Assembly (NCBI GenBank): GCA_002391105.1
Contig: DGRT01000029.1
Location: 1 to 16,987 of the forward strand
Reading direction: 5' to 3'
DNA from: Lachnospiraceae bacterium UBA4381
GTDB taxonomy: Bacteria > Bacillota > Clostridia > Lachnospirales > Lachnospiraceae
DNA: 16,987 nucleotides
Below the pieces are notes generated by a model that ran no database searches, had not been told where the DNA came from, and saw only the letters and a program-made list of their open reading frames with translations. Position numbers and translations under genes: made by a program. Shown here in pieces: positions 5,000-11,536 of this stretch (the stretch's first letter is position 1; the number at the start of each line of letters is the position of its first letter).

Positions 5000-6703
5000 A
5001 TGTCAGAAAAACTATATAGTGAGAATTATAAGAGGTTTATAAGAGGAGTAAGTAAAAGCGAGTATTCCATACAGGCAATAGCTGATTATACAAAGAAATC
5101 TATGCATCTGATTGCTTCGGATATGCATATAGGCAGACTGGAGGCTATCGTAAATGCAAAGCCCAATGTTATTGACAGAGTAGGATTTGACGGAAATGAA
5201 CTGCTGTTTCAGTCAAAGGAAGGCTATTCACCTGTTCTTTATACGATGAATTTTACCACAGAAAGTGGTGTGTCCATCATTATGAATGCATATCCTGAAA
5301 AGGACTATGAATGGAATGATGAAGAGAAGGATGATCTGGAATTTATATGCTCTAATTTCTTTCAACTGTTTGAACGTGCCCGGCTTATAGGCATATTCAG
5401 GAGAGCAGCTATAACAGACGGAATGACGGGAGCATATAATATTACCGGATTTATACAACTGGGCAGCAGGTATCAGGCGGAAGGAACGCTGACTGAATAT
5501 TCTACCCTGTTTGTCAATATCAAGAATCTTAAGCTGATAAACCGGAATATGGGTAATCAGCAGGGAGACAGTGTACTGCGTGGATTTGTAGAGAGGCTGA
5601 ATGCTTATCTGCTTCCTGACGAGCTCATTGCAAGACTTGGCGGAGATAACTTTGTCATACTTGTTAAGACAGAAAGAGTACCTATGGTTATAGAATTTAT
5701 GGGACCGCTCACTCTTACTGTCAATCACGAGGGTCAGCAGAAGCCGGTAGATTTATTCTTTAGAATAGGAATATGTCAGATAAATGGGGATATGGATATA
5801 GGGAAGTCCATAACTTATGCCAGCACAGCTCTTACAGAGGCAAGACGTGAAGGTACTGCTGATATTATATGGTTTGATGATGCCCTTCAGAGAAGGGAAA
5901 TGGAAGCGAAGCAGACATCGTTCCTTTTTGGAAGAGCACTTACCAATCACGAGTTCAAGGTATATTATCAGCCGAAGGTAAGGCTCAGTGATAATACTCT
6001 CTGCGGATCAGAGGCTCTCGTCAGATGGCTGAGAGACGGACGAATCATATCTCCTATGGCATTTATTCCGGCTCTTGAGCATGATGGAAGTATATGTGAA
6101 CTGGACTTCTATGTATTTGAGCATGTATGCAGGGATATACGTATGTGGCTGGACGAAGGTATAGAGCCTGTAACGGTTTCTGTGAATTTCTCCAAGTATC
6201 ATATTAAAAATGATGATTTTGCGACAAAGCTTCTGTCGATACTTGACAGATATAATATTGCTCCCGAATATATAGAGGTGGAGCTTACCGAGTCTGCCTG
6301 CTATGAGGATTACGGGAAACTGAAGATATTCCTTGCTGCCATGAGAGAAAAAGGTGTTAAGGTTTCCATAGACGATTTTGGAACAGGGTATTCATCCCTT
6401 AGTCTCCTGAAGGATCTGATGGTAAATGTTATCAAGCTGGATCAGTCATTTGTCAAAGGAATAGATATGGATGGTGGCGACCAGAAGTCTCTTAATAATG
6501 ATATGGTTGTAATCAGAAATATCGTTAAAATGGTAGATGAACTGGACATGGATATCATAGCCGAGGGCGTTGAAACGCTTGAAGAAGCAGGCTTTCTGAA
6601 AAATGTAAACTGTGATATGGCACAGGGCTTCCTGTTTGACAAACCTATGCCGCGTGATGACTTTGAGCTGCTGCTTCGTGGAGACAGGAGATATAATAGA
6701 TAA
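5000..6703 (+). CDS. GGDEF-EAL cyclic-di-GMP protein: degenerate GGDEF, intact EAL phosphodiesterase
   Basis: A soluble 567-residue signalling protein. Residues about 1-130 look like a GAF/PAS-type sensor with no membrane helix. Residues about 137-300 are a GGDEF domain whose signature reads GGDNF (214-218): the essential Glu is Asn, so diguanylate cyclase activity is probably lost, though GTP binding may remain. Residues about 310-560 are an EAL domain with the catalytic set visible: EALVRW (338-343), the VNFS Asn, ELTES, DDFGTGYSSL (from 458), IKLDQSFVK, AEGVE (E522 within) and QGFLFDKP. The predicted net role is hydrolysis of cyclic di-GMP to pGpG. ATG 5000 is chosen because GAGGGG lies at 4988-4993; ATG 4982 in the same frame has no good site. 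It is preceded by a long structured intergenic region and followed by the separate purine unit, so it is likely monocistronic. Confidence 0.92.
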   Translation: MSEKLYSENYKRFIRGVSKSEYSIQAIADYTKKSMHLIASDMHIGRLEAIVNAKPNVIDRVGFDGNELLFQSKEGYSPVLYTMNFTTESGVSIIMNAYPEKDYEWNDEEKDDLEFICSNFFQLFERARLIGIFRRAAITDGMTGAYNITGFIQLGSRYQAEGTLTEYSTLFVNIKNLKLINRNMGNQQGDSVLRGFVERLNAYLLPDELIARLGGDNFVILVKTERVPMVIEFMGPLTLTVNHEGQQKPVDLFFRIGICQINGDMDIGKSITYASTALTEARREGTADIIWFDDALQRREMEAKQTSFLFGRALTNHEFKVYYQPKVRLSDNTLCGSEALVRWLRDGRIISPMAFIPALEHDGSICELDFYVFEHVCRDIRMWLDEGIEPVTVSVNFSKYHIKNDDFATKLLSILDRYNIAPEYIEVELTESACYEDYGKLKIFLAAMREKGVKVSIDDFGTGYSSLSLLKDLMVNVIKLDQSFVKGIDMDGGDQKSLNNDMVVIRNIVKMVDELDMDIIAEGVETLEEAGFLKNVNCDMAQGFLFDKPMPRDDFELLLRGDRRYNR

Positions 6704-6727
6704 ACAGAAATAATGGATAAAAAGTGA

Positions 6728-6756
6728 TTGACTTTAAGAACTGTAAAAGGTATATT
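6728..6756 (+). promoter_or_regulatory. Promoter for the ZTP riboswitch / purine unit
   Basis: TTGACT (6728-6733) and TATATT (6751-6756) are 17 bases apart, close to the sigma-70/A consensus. The predicted start near 6763 falls on the first base of the aptamer's P1 stem, which independently supports both calls. Confidence 0.75.
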
Positions 6757-6761
6757 GAAGG

Positions 6762-6863
6762 TGTCGTGTGACTGACGGATTAAAGTGGAGTTTACCACGA
6801 GGAGCACGATATGTAGATGATTAACCGGCCGTCTGGGTGAAAGCCCGGATGGCCTTTTATTTT
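6762..6863 (+). ncRNA. ZTP riboswitch (pfl motif) with intrinsic-terminator expression platform
   Basis: The aptamer matches the pfl/ZTP consensus. P1 is TCGTGT (6764-6769) with GCACGA (6804-6809), and GTGACTG sits at its inner edge. A hairpin GTGG (6785-6788)/CCAC (6795-6798) follows. The 3' subdomain CCGTCTGGGT begins at 6829. The pseudoknot is GACGG (6774-6778) with CCGTC (6829-6833), where many members have GGCGG/CCGCC, so the pairing is kept by covariation. The same CCGTC lies in the left arm of the terminator that ends the element. ZTP or ZMP binding should therefore trap the arm and allow transcription: an ON switch. The two genes downstream act on AICAR-derived purine intermediates, and the first of them consumes the product of the folate-dependent step, which fits a signal that rises when 10-formyl-folate is short. 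Confidence 0.93.
6827..6863 (+). terminator. Riboswitch terminator stem
   Basis: GGCCGTCTGGG (6827-6837) pairs with CCCGGATGGCC (6844-6854) over 11 bp including two wobbles, with a 6-base loop, then TTTTATTTT. Its left arm overlaps the ZTP pseudoknot strand, making ligand-bound aptamer and terminator mutually exclusive. Confidence 0.9.
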
Positions 6864-6938
6864 ACCTTGCCGACAGGTTCATCTAAAGAAGAGATACCTG
6901 AAGCTGGTGGTAATATCAATACAAATGAGGAGGATGAG

Positions 6939-7652
6939 ATGAAGACAGTAGATCTTGCGCAGGAAATTGGTAGCACAAGCTATCCCGGAAGAGGAATAGT
7001 GATTGGATGTACTCCTGATGGAAAGAAAGCAGCGATTGCTTACTTTATCATGGGACGTTCAGAGAACAGCCGAAACAGAGTTTTTGTAACAGAGGGCGAA
7101 GGCATCCGTACCGAAGCCTTTGATCCGTCAAAGATGGAGGATCCAAGCCTTATTATCTATGCACCAGTCAGAGTGAGAGGTACAGATACCATAGTAACCA
7201 ATGGTGATCAGACAGATACAATATTTGAAAATATGGATCAGGGAGATACCTTTGAAGAGTCTCTCAGAAATCGTGAATTTGAGCCGGACTCACCTAACTT
7301 TACACCTAGAATCTCAGGAGTGCTTCATGTAGAGGATGGCTATACATATGAGATGTCCATACTTAAGTCAAATAACGGTGATCCGGATGAGTGCCTGAGA
7401 TTTACCTTCAGCTATGATAATCCAAAGGCAGGACAGGGACATTTTATTCATACATACATGGGTGATGGTAATCCGCTCCCAAGCTATGAGGGAGAGCCTA
7501 CTCCTGTTGTTATTGATACAGACGATTTGGATGCATTTACAGATACTGTATGGAATGCCTTAAATGATGATAATAAGGTTTCTCTTTTTACACGTTTTAT
7601 CGATATAGAGACAGGTAAGTATGAGACACGTATCGTAAATAAGAATGTGTAG
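6939..7652 (+). CDS. purO: IMP cyclohydrolase, PurO type
   Basis: It closes the ring of FAICAR to give IMP, the final step of purine synthesis, in the cytoplasm. The 237-residue protein belongs to the IMP_cyclohyd/PurO family (PF07826), first characterised in archaea and with an Ntn-hydrolase-like fold unrelated to the N-terminal half of bifunctional PurH. Family features are the N-terminal YPGRGIVIGCTPDGKKAAIAYFIMGRSENSRNRVF block (residues about 14-48), YAPVRVRGTDTIVTNGDQTD, and the EPDSPNFTPRISG and FSYDNPKAGQGHFIHTYMGDG segments. The start at 6939 follows GAGGAGG (6927-6933) with a 5-base gap. The frame stays open upstream into the riboswitch terminator, but no start there has a site. It is followed 85 bases later by the stand-alone AICAR transformylase, so the two replace one PurH protein. 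Confidence 0.93.
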   Translation: MKTVDLAQEIGSTSYPGRGIVIGCTPDGKKAAIAYFIMGRSENSRNRVFVTEGEGIRTEAFDPSKMEDPSLIIYAPVRVRGTDTIVTNGDQTDTIFENMDQGDTFEESLRNREFEPDSPNFTPRISGVLHVEDGYTYEMSILKSNNGDPDECLRFTFSYDNPKAGQGHFIHTYMGDGNPLPSYEGEPTPVVIDTDDLDAFTDTVWNALNDDNKVSLFTRFIDIETGKYETRIVNKNV

Positions 7653-7683
7653 AACAGCGACAAGAAAACGATAACGCATAAAT

Positions 7684-7740
7684 AAAAAAATTAGAAAAAG
7701 TTAGAATAGATTAGAAAAGCTCAGAAAGGATTAGGAAATG
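7684..7740 (+). repeat. Five tandem 10-base purine-rich repeats before the AICAR transformylase gene
   Basis: From 7691 the sequence divides into decamers TTAGAAAAAG, TTAGAATAGA, TTAGAAAAGC, TCAGAAAGGA and TTAGGAAATG, preceded by a run of seven A's (7684-7690). The last unit contains the start codon and the fourth supplies the ribosome-binding site AAAGGA (7725-7730). A-tracts phased at about one helical turn should bend the DNA. In RNA the region is an unstructured purine-rich leader. Confidence 0.65.
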
Positions 7741-8916
7741 AACGAATTGGAATTAAAATACGGATGTAACCCCAATCAGAAGCCATCAAGAGTATTCATG
7801 AAGGACGGAAGTGACCTTCCATTTACAGTTTTATGCGGAAAGCCCGGATATATCAATCTGCTGGATGCATTTAATGGATATCAGCTTGTTAAGGAGCTGA
7901 AGAAGGCTACAGGACTTCCTGCAGCAACCTCCTTCAAGCACGTATCTCCTGCAGGTGCTGCTGTAGGTCTTCCTCTTACAGATATAGAAAAGAAGATCTA
8001 CTGGGTAGAGGACATGGGAGAACTTAGCCCGCTTGCTTGTGCTTATGCAAGAGCCAGAGGTGCTGACAGAATGTCTTCCTTTGGTGACTTCATCTCACTT
8101 TCTGATGAATGTGATGCAGATACAGCAAGACTCGTAAAGAGAGAGGTTTCTGATGGTATCGTAGCTCCTGCTTATTCAGACGAGGCTCTTGAGATCCTTA
8201 AGTCTAAGAAGAATGGTAACTACTGTGTTATCCAGATAGATCCTGACTACACACCTGCTCCACTTGAGACAAAGGATGTATATGGTGTTACCTTTGAGCA
8301 GGGAAGAAATGAGCTTGTAATAGATGATGATTTCTTCGGAAATATAGTTACTGAAGCAAAGGAGCTTCCGGAGTCAGCTAAGATAGATCTTACTATCGCT
8401 ATGATCACTCTCAAATATACACAGTCAAATTCTGTATGCTATGTTAAAAATGGTGCTGCAATAGGTATCGGTGCAGGACAGCAGTCACGTATCCACTGTA
8501 CCAGACTTGCAGGCGATAAGGCAGATAAGTGGTTCCTTCGTCAGTCACCTCAGGTACTAAACCTTCCTTTCAAGGCTGATATCAGACGTGCAGACAGAGA
8601 CAATACCATCGATGTATATATCAGCGATGACTATGAGGATGTAATAGGTGAAGGCGAGTGGCAGAAGTACTTCACAGAGCAGCCAGCAGTATTCACAAGA
8701 GAAGAGAGAAAAGAGTGGCTGAAGAAGAATACCGGTGTTTCAGTTGGTTCAGATGCATTTTTCCCATTTGGCGATAATGTAGAAAGAGCACATAGAAGCG
8801 GTGTTCTCTATATCGCACAGCCGGGCGGTTCTATCAGAGATGATAATGTAATCGAAACCTGTAACAAATATGGCATCGTAATGAGCTTCACAGGAATAAG
8901 ACTGTTCCATCACTAA
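7738..8916 (+). CDS. purH: AICAR transformylase (stand-alone PurH C-terminal domain type)
   Basis: Phosphoribosylaminoimidazolecarboxamide formyltransferase: it transfers a formyl group from 10-formyl-tetrahydrofolate to AICAR, giving FAICAR, the substrate of PurO encoded just upstream. The 392-residue protein carries only the AICARFT domain; the inosinicase half found in typical bacterial PurH (about 510-530 residues) is absent, not truncated, since the N-terminus begins with the family's own KYGCNPNQKPSRVF. The catalytic Lys-His pair is in SFKHVSPAGAA (K67, H68). GIGAGQQSRIHCTRLAG and SDAFFPFGDNVERAHRSG are the folate and nucleotide regions, and the protein ends in RLFHH. AAAGGA at 7725-7730 stands 7 bases before ATG 7738. 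It lies in the ZTP-controlled unit with purO; no terminator separates them. Codon use is richer in preferred codons than neighbouring genes, suggesting good expression. Confidence 0.95.
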   Translation: MNELELKYGCNPNQKPSRVFMKDGSDLPFTVLCGKPGYINLLDAFNGYQLVKELKKATGLPAATSFKHVSPAGAAVGLPLTDIEKKIYWVEDMGELSPLACAYARARGADRMSSFGDFISLSDECDADTARLVKREVSDGIVAPAYSDEALEILKSKKNGNYCVIQIDPDYTPAPLETKDVYGVTFEQGRNELVIDDDFFGNIVTEAKELPESAKIDLTIAMITLKYTQSNSVCYVKNGAAIGIGAGQQSRIHCTRLAGDKADKWFLRQSPQVLNLPFKADIRRADRDNTIDVYISDDYEDVIGEGEWQKYFTEQPAVFTREERKEWLKKNTGVSVGSDAFFPFGDNVERAHRSGVLYIAQPGGSIRDDNVIETCNKYGIVMSFTGIRLFHH

Positions 8917-8942
8917 TTTTTAATAATTATATCAAGAGAAAG

Positions 8943-8962
8943 AGATTAAAGCATTTTAATCT
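8943..8962 (+). other. Perfect 8-bp hairpin abutting the cyclophilin ribosome-binding site
   Basis: AGATTAAA (8943-8950), a GCAT loop and TTTAATCT (8955-8962) form a stem that ends one base before AAGAGG (8963-8968). It has no T-tract. Placed after one stop codon and against the next Shine-Dalgarno site, it could stabilise the mRNA or tune translation of the cyclophilin. Confidence 0.5.
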
Positions 8963-8976
8963 AAGAGGTTAGTATA

Positions 8977-9495
8977 ATGGCAAATCCAATAGTAACAATT
9001 ACCATGGAGGATGGAGGAATCATAAAGGCTGAGCTTTATCCTGAGATTGCTCCTATTACAGTAAATAACTTTGTGTCACTTATTAATAAGGGCTTCTATA
9101 ACGGACTTATATTCCACCGTGTTATCCCGGGCTTTATGATCCAGGGTGGTGATCCTGATGGAAGAGGTACAGGCGGTCCGGGCTACTCAATCAAGGGCGA
9201 ATTCGCATCAAACGGAGTTAAGAATGATCTGAAGCATACTGTCGGAGTTCTTTCAATGGCACGTTCCATGATGCCTGACAGTGCCGGTTCACAGTTCTTT
9301 ATAATGCATGCTGATGCACCGCATCTCGATGGTGACTATGCTGCATTTGGAAAGGTTATCGAAGGTCAGGAGGTTGTTGACAGAATCGCTCTTACTAAGA
9401 CCGGCTGGGCAGACAAGCCTGTTCAGCCACAGGTTATGAAGACAGTTACCGTAGATACCCAGGGTGTGACATATCCTGAACCGGAGAAAATGTAA
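8977..9495 (+). CDS. Peptidyl-prolyl cis-trans isomerase, cyclophilin type
   Basis: It speeds cis-trans isomerisation of Xaa-Pro bonds in folding proteins. The 172-residue product has no signal peptide or lipobox, so it should be cytoplasmic. Cyclophilin motifs are complete: APITVNNFVSLINKGFYNGLIFHRVIPGFMIQGGDP with the catalytic Arg in FHRV (residue about 48), GPGYSIKGEF, then LSMARSMMPDSAGSQFFIMHADAPHLDGDYAAFGKVIEGQEVVD, carrying the substrate-binding Gln-Phe-Phe set. AAGAGG (8963-8968) is 8 bases before ATG 8977, just after a perfect hairpin. It follows the purine unit by 60 bases with no strong terminator, so readthrough from purH is possible. It ends at the bidirectional terminator shared with the lysozyme. 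Which ppi gene symbol applies is not decidable. Confidence 0.95.
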   Translation: MANPIVTITMEDGGIIKAELYPEIAPITVNNFVSLINKGFYNGLIFHRVIPGFMIQGGDPDGRGTGGPGYSIKGEFASNGVKNDLKHTVGVLSMARSMMPDSAGSQFFIMHADAPHLDGDYAAFGKVIEGQEVVDRIALTKTGWADKPVQPQVMKTVTVDTQGVTYPEPEKM

Positions 9496-9577
9496 ACCAC
9501 AGGGTTACTATTCACGATTTATTGCATCCATAGGGAGGCGGTAGAACGTTACCTTGCAGATTTTATAAGCCTGCTTA

Positions 9578-9630
9578 ATAAAACAGGCAGTTCAGAAGCT
9601 TTAATATTCTGAACTGCCTGTATTTTTTTT
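9578..9630. terminator. Bidirectional terminator between the cyclophilin and lysozyme genes
   Basis: ACAGGCAGTTCAGAA (9583-9597) and TTCTGAACTGCCTGT (9607-9621) form a perfect 15-bp stem with a 9-base loop. It is flanked by an A-rich run on the left and eight T's on the right, so it works for both converging transcripts. A weaker alternative stem, GCCTG (9569-9573) with CAGGC (9584-9588), could compete with it. Confidence 0.93.
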
Positions 9631-9640
9631 AATCATATGA

Positions 9641-11209
9641 TTAGTAAACCCATTCACCGTTACTGTTAAGAGTATATCCATCTATTGATGTATCATATGC
9701 CATAGCGCCTGAGCTGTAGAAATAGTAGTACTTGCTGTCGATTTCCTGCCAGCCTGTAAGCATTGCTCCATCGCTGTTCAGGTAATACCACGTGCCGCCA
9801 TCATTTAACCAGGTGTTGGCAAGCATACCATCATTTGACATATAATAGTAGATTCCTGTCGAACTCTTTATCCAGCCGGTGGTCAGTGCACCACTGGAAT
9901 TCATATAGTACCATCTGCCTCCTATTACATTCCAGCCGGTTACCATCATTCCTTCATTATTCAGGTAATACCATTTACCGCTCAGATTTAACCAGGTGTT
10001 ATCAAGCATTCCGTTGGAGGTAAGATAATACCAGTAGCTGCCGGACTTAACCCAGCCTGTTTCCATATATCCTGCGCTGTTAAAATGATAGAATTTACCA
10101 TTATCATAGAACCATTCATTTGCGGGATAAGTGCCGTCTCCTCTGTCGTACCACCAGCCATTTACGCTTTCTATCCACATACCGGTATTCTTGGTGTAGG
10201 AATCAAGATGTGCGGTTCTTGGGGTTACAATAGCTGTAAAGTCTGTATATCCAAAATCGACATCTACGGAATTTACTGTGATACCATCAAGAAGCGTGGT
10301 GCTTCCGGCCTGCCATATATCTCTTTTGATGGTGGTATTATATGTATTGTTATAACGGGCAATCCATTTATATACACCTTCCAACTGGTTAAGATCCAGA
10401 TAGTTCTTAGCCCAGTTCTCATTGCAGTAGATCATAGGAGTATATCCGGCAGAGGCTATCTCGTTACAGAATGTCCTCGCTATAGTTGTAAGAGTCTGCT
10501 TTCCGAGTGATGTCTGGGAGTTATCCTCCATATCAAGAGCAACCGGATAGGATATATTGTAGCCCTGAAGCTGGTCTATAACCCACTGTGCATCTGATCT
10601 GGCTTCTGAGGTTGAGGTTGCAGTGCTGTAGAAATATACTCCGGTCTGTATTCCCTGATTATTAGCCTCAGTCATATTTTTCTTGAAATAAGGATCAATA
10701 TTATGGGTTCCGTGTCCGACACGTACAAAGGCGAAGGTGATGCCCTGCGCCCTGACCTTGGCCCAGTCCATATTGCCCTGATACTGGGATACGTCTATTC
10801 CCTTAATCGAGCCGGCTTCGTTAACGTTATTGGCTGTATATCTTCCCTGAGAATCAAAATACATGTAGCTGCCATCTACATATTGCCAGCCGGTCATCAT
10901 GCGGCCTTCCTTATAGGCACCTGTCAGTGTAGGGTTGAAGTAATAGGTCTGATCCTGCCCATTTACGTCTTTGATGGTTTTCAGACCTTTGGATATCCTT
11001 CCGTCTTCACCCATATAATACCAGGCATCATCATATACCCAACTGTTGGTATAAAGAGTTCCGTCGGCTGCGACATATACCCACTCGCCGTCAATCTGTG
11101 ACCATCCTGCAGCGTGGGAGGTTATTCCATTTAAGAATATTGCTGCCCAGACTGCAATAACTAAGACTATGAGCTTAGAAGCCCACTTGACTGTTTTTTT
11201 GAATTTCAT
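9641..11209 (-). CDS. Secreted GH25 lysozyme with cell-wall-binding repeats at both ends
   Basis: A 522-residue exported muramidase that cleaves the MurNAc-GlcNAc bond of peptidoglycan. Residues 1-34 are a signal peptide (basic start, hydrophobic core, cleavage probably after SHAA). Residues about 35-130 hold a first set of aromatic wall-binding repeats (GEWVYVAADG, AWYYMGEDG, YMYFDSQG). Residues about 135-325 are the GH25 catalytic barrel: D139 in KGIDVSQYQG, the DME motif with catalytic E228 and D226 in PVALDMEDN, and D318 in VDVDFG. Residues about 345-522 carry a second run of roughly seven repeats of the form GxWYYLNxxGxMxTGW, like choline-binding/CW_binding modules. It is the only minus-strand gene. 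The start at 11209 has AAAGGA about 9 bases upstream. The catalytic core sandwiched between two repeat arrays points to wall turnover or separation rather than a phage endolysin; no holin or phage gene is nearby. Confidence 0.95.
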   Translation of the reverse strand: MKFKKTVKWASKLIVLVIAVWAAIFLNGITSHAAGWSQIDGEWVYVAADGTLYTNSWVYDDAWYYMGEDGRISKGLKTIKDVNGQDQTYYFNPTLTGAYKEGRMMTGWQYVDGSYMYFDSQGRYTANNVNEAGSIKGIDVSQYQGNMDWAKVRAQGITFAFVRVGHGTHNIDPYFKKNMTEANNQGIQTGVYFYSTATSTSEARSDAQWVIDQLQGYNISYPVALDMEDNSQTSLGKQTLTTIARTFCNEIASAGYTPMIYCNENWAKNYLDLNQLEGVYKWIARYNNTYNTTIKRDIWQAGSTTLLDGITVNSVDVDFGYTDFTAIVTPRTAHLDSYTKNTGMWIESVNGWWYDRGDGTYPANEWFYDNGKFYHFNSAGYMETGWVKSGSYWYYLTSNGMLDNTWLNLSGKWYYLNNEGMMVTGWNVIGGRWYYMNSSGALTTGWIKSSTGIYYYMSNDGMLANTWLNDGGTWYYLNSDGAMLTGWQEIDSKYYYFYSSGAMAYDTSIDGYTLNSNGEWVY

Positions 11210-11271
11210 ATATATATGTCCTTTCTTTAATAGTCAGATATCTGTTTCGGGCTATAAATACCGATTTTGAT

Positions 11272-11299
11272 ACTATATACAATAATGACATCATTTCAG
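11272..11299 (-). promoter_or_regulatory. Possible promoter for the lysozyme gene
   Basis: On the minus strand, CTGAAA (11299-11294) and TATAGT (11277-11272) are separated by 16 bases. That gives a start near 11265 and a leader of about 55 bases. The -35 match is weak. Confidence 0.3.
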
Positions 11300-11320
11300 C
11301 ATACTAATAAGGAGTCATTA

Positions 11321-11380
11321 ATGTTACTTTTCAGACTACGGGTAAGGTTAACACGTTTTACTATAAAAAACAAGCTATAA
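11321..11380 (+). CDS. Candidate 19-residue basic peptide (unverified small ORF)
   Basis: ATG 11321 is preceded by AGGAG (11310-11314) at a 6-base gap, an ideal site. The frame encodes MLLFRLRVRLTRFTIKNKL, a strongly basic, amphipathic peptide with no acidic residues. I recognise no family. It lies upstream of the YkgJ gene in the divergent gap and has no obvious promoter of its own. It may be a leader peptide, a small membrane-active peptide or chance; a frame this short with a good site is expected occasionally by chance. Confidence 0.25.
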   Translation: MLLFRLRVRLTRFTIKNKL

Positions 11381-11412
11381 GCATTCTTCGGGAGGTGGTT
11401 GCTATTTGGCAC

Positions 11413-11442
11413 TTGCGCCGGATGACGTTCTCATTTTATAAT
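11413..11442 (+). promoter_or_regulatory. Possible promoter for the ykgJ-proC-mnmA series
   Basis: A perfect TATAAT lies at 11437-11442, with TTGCGC (11413-11418) 18 bases upstream. A second candidate, TTGTAC (11486-11491) with TATAAA (11509-11514) at 17 bases, would start inside the ribosome-binding site of the gene at 11537 and is less likely. Confidence 0.45.
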
Positions 11443-11536
11443 AAAAAGGTGTTGTCAGACTGTGACACGGTGTGTCTGGCCCGGATTGTACTATTATAAC
11501 TCTGCTATTATAAAGGATAAGAGGTGACTGCAGGCT

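Larger units (their letters stand above)
11210..11536. other. 327-base divergent intergenic region between the lysozyme and YkgJ genes
   Basis: It contains weak promoter matches for both directions, a well-spaced Shine-Dalgarno and ATG opening a 19-codon frame (11321-11380), a second strong Shine-Dalgarno-like word GGAGGT (11391-11396) before an 11-codon TTG frame (11406-11441), and an inverted repeat (11454-11480). No conserved gene or known RNA family is recognised. Confidence 0.5.

Noticed and set aside
6837..6938. N-terminal extension of PurO into the riboswitch terminator
   Set aside because: The frame is open but the DNA is the terminator stem and spacer. GAGGAGG at 6927-6933 fixes the start at 6939.
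7653..7737. A separate promoter for the AICAR transformylase gene
   Set aside because: The A-rich repeats give many weak -10-like words, but no -35/-10 pair of normal spacing stands out, and the ZTP-controlled promoter upstream suffices.
9763..11101. Several plus-strand reading frames opposite the lysozyme gene
   Set aside because: They are shadows of a well-supported minus-strand gene with signal peptide, catalytic residues and repeats. They lack ribosome-binding sites and family features.
9641..11209. The lysozyme as a phage endolysin
   Set aside because: It has a signal peptide and long wall-binding repeat arrays, stands alone without holin or structural genes, and has its own terminator, all pointing to a cellular wall hydrolase.
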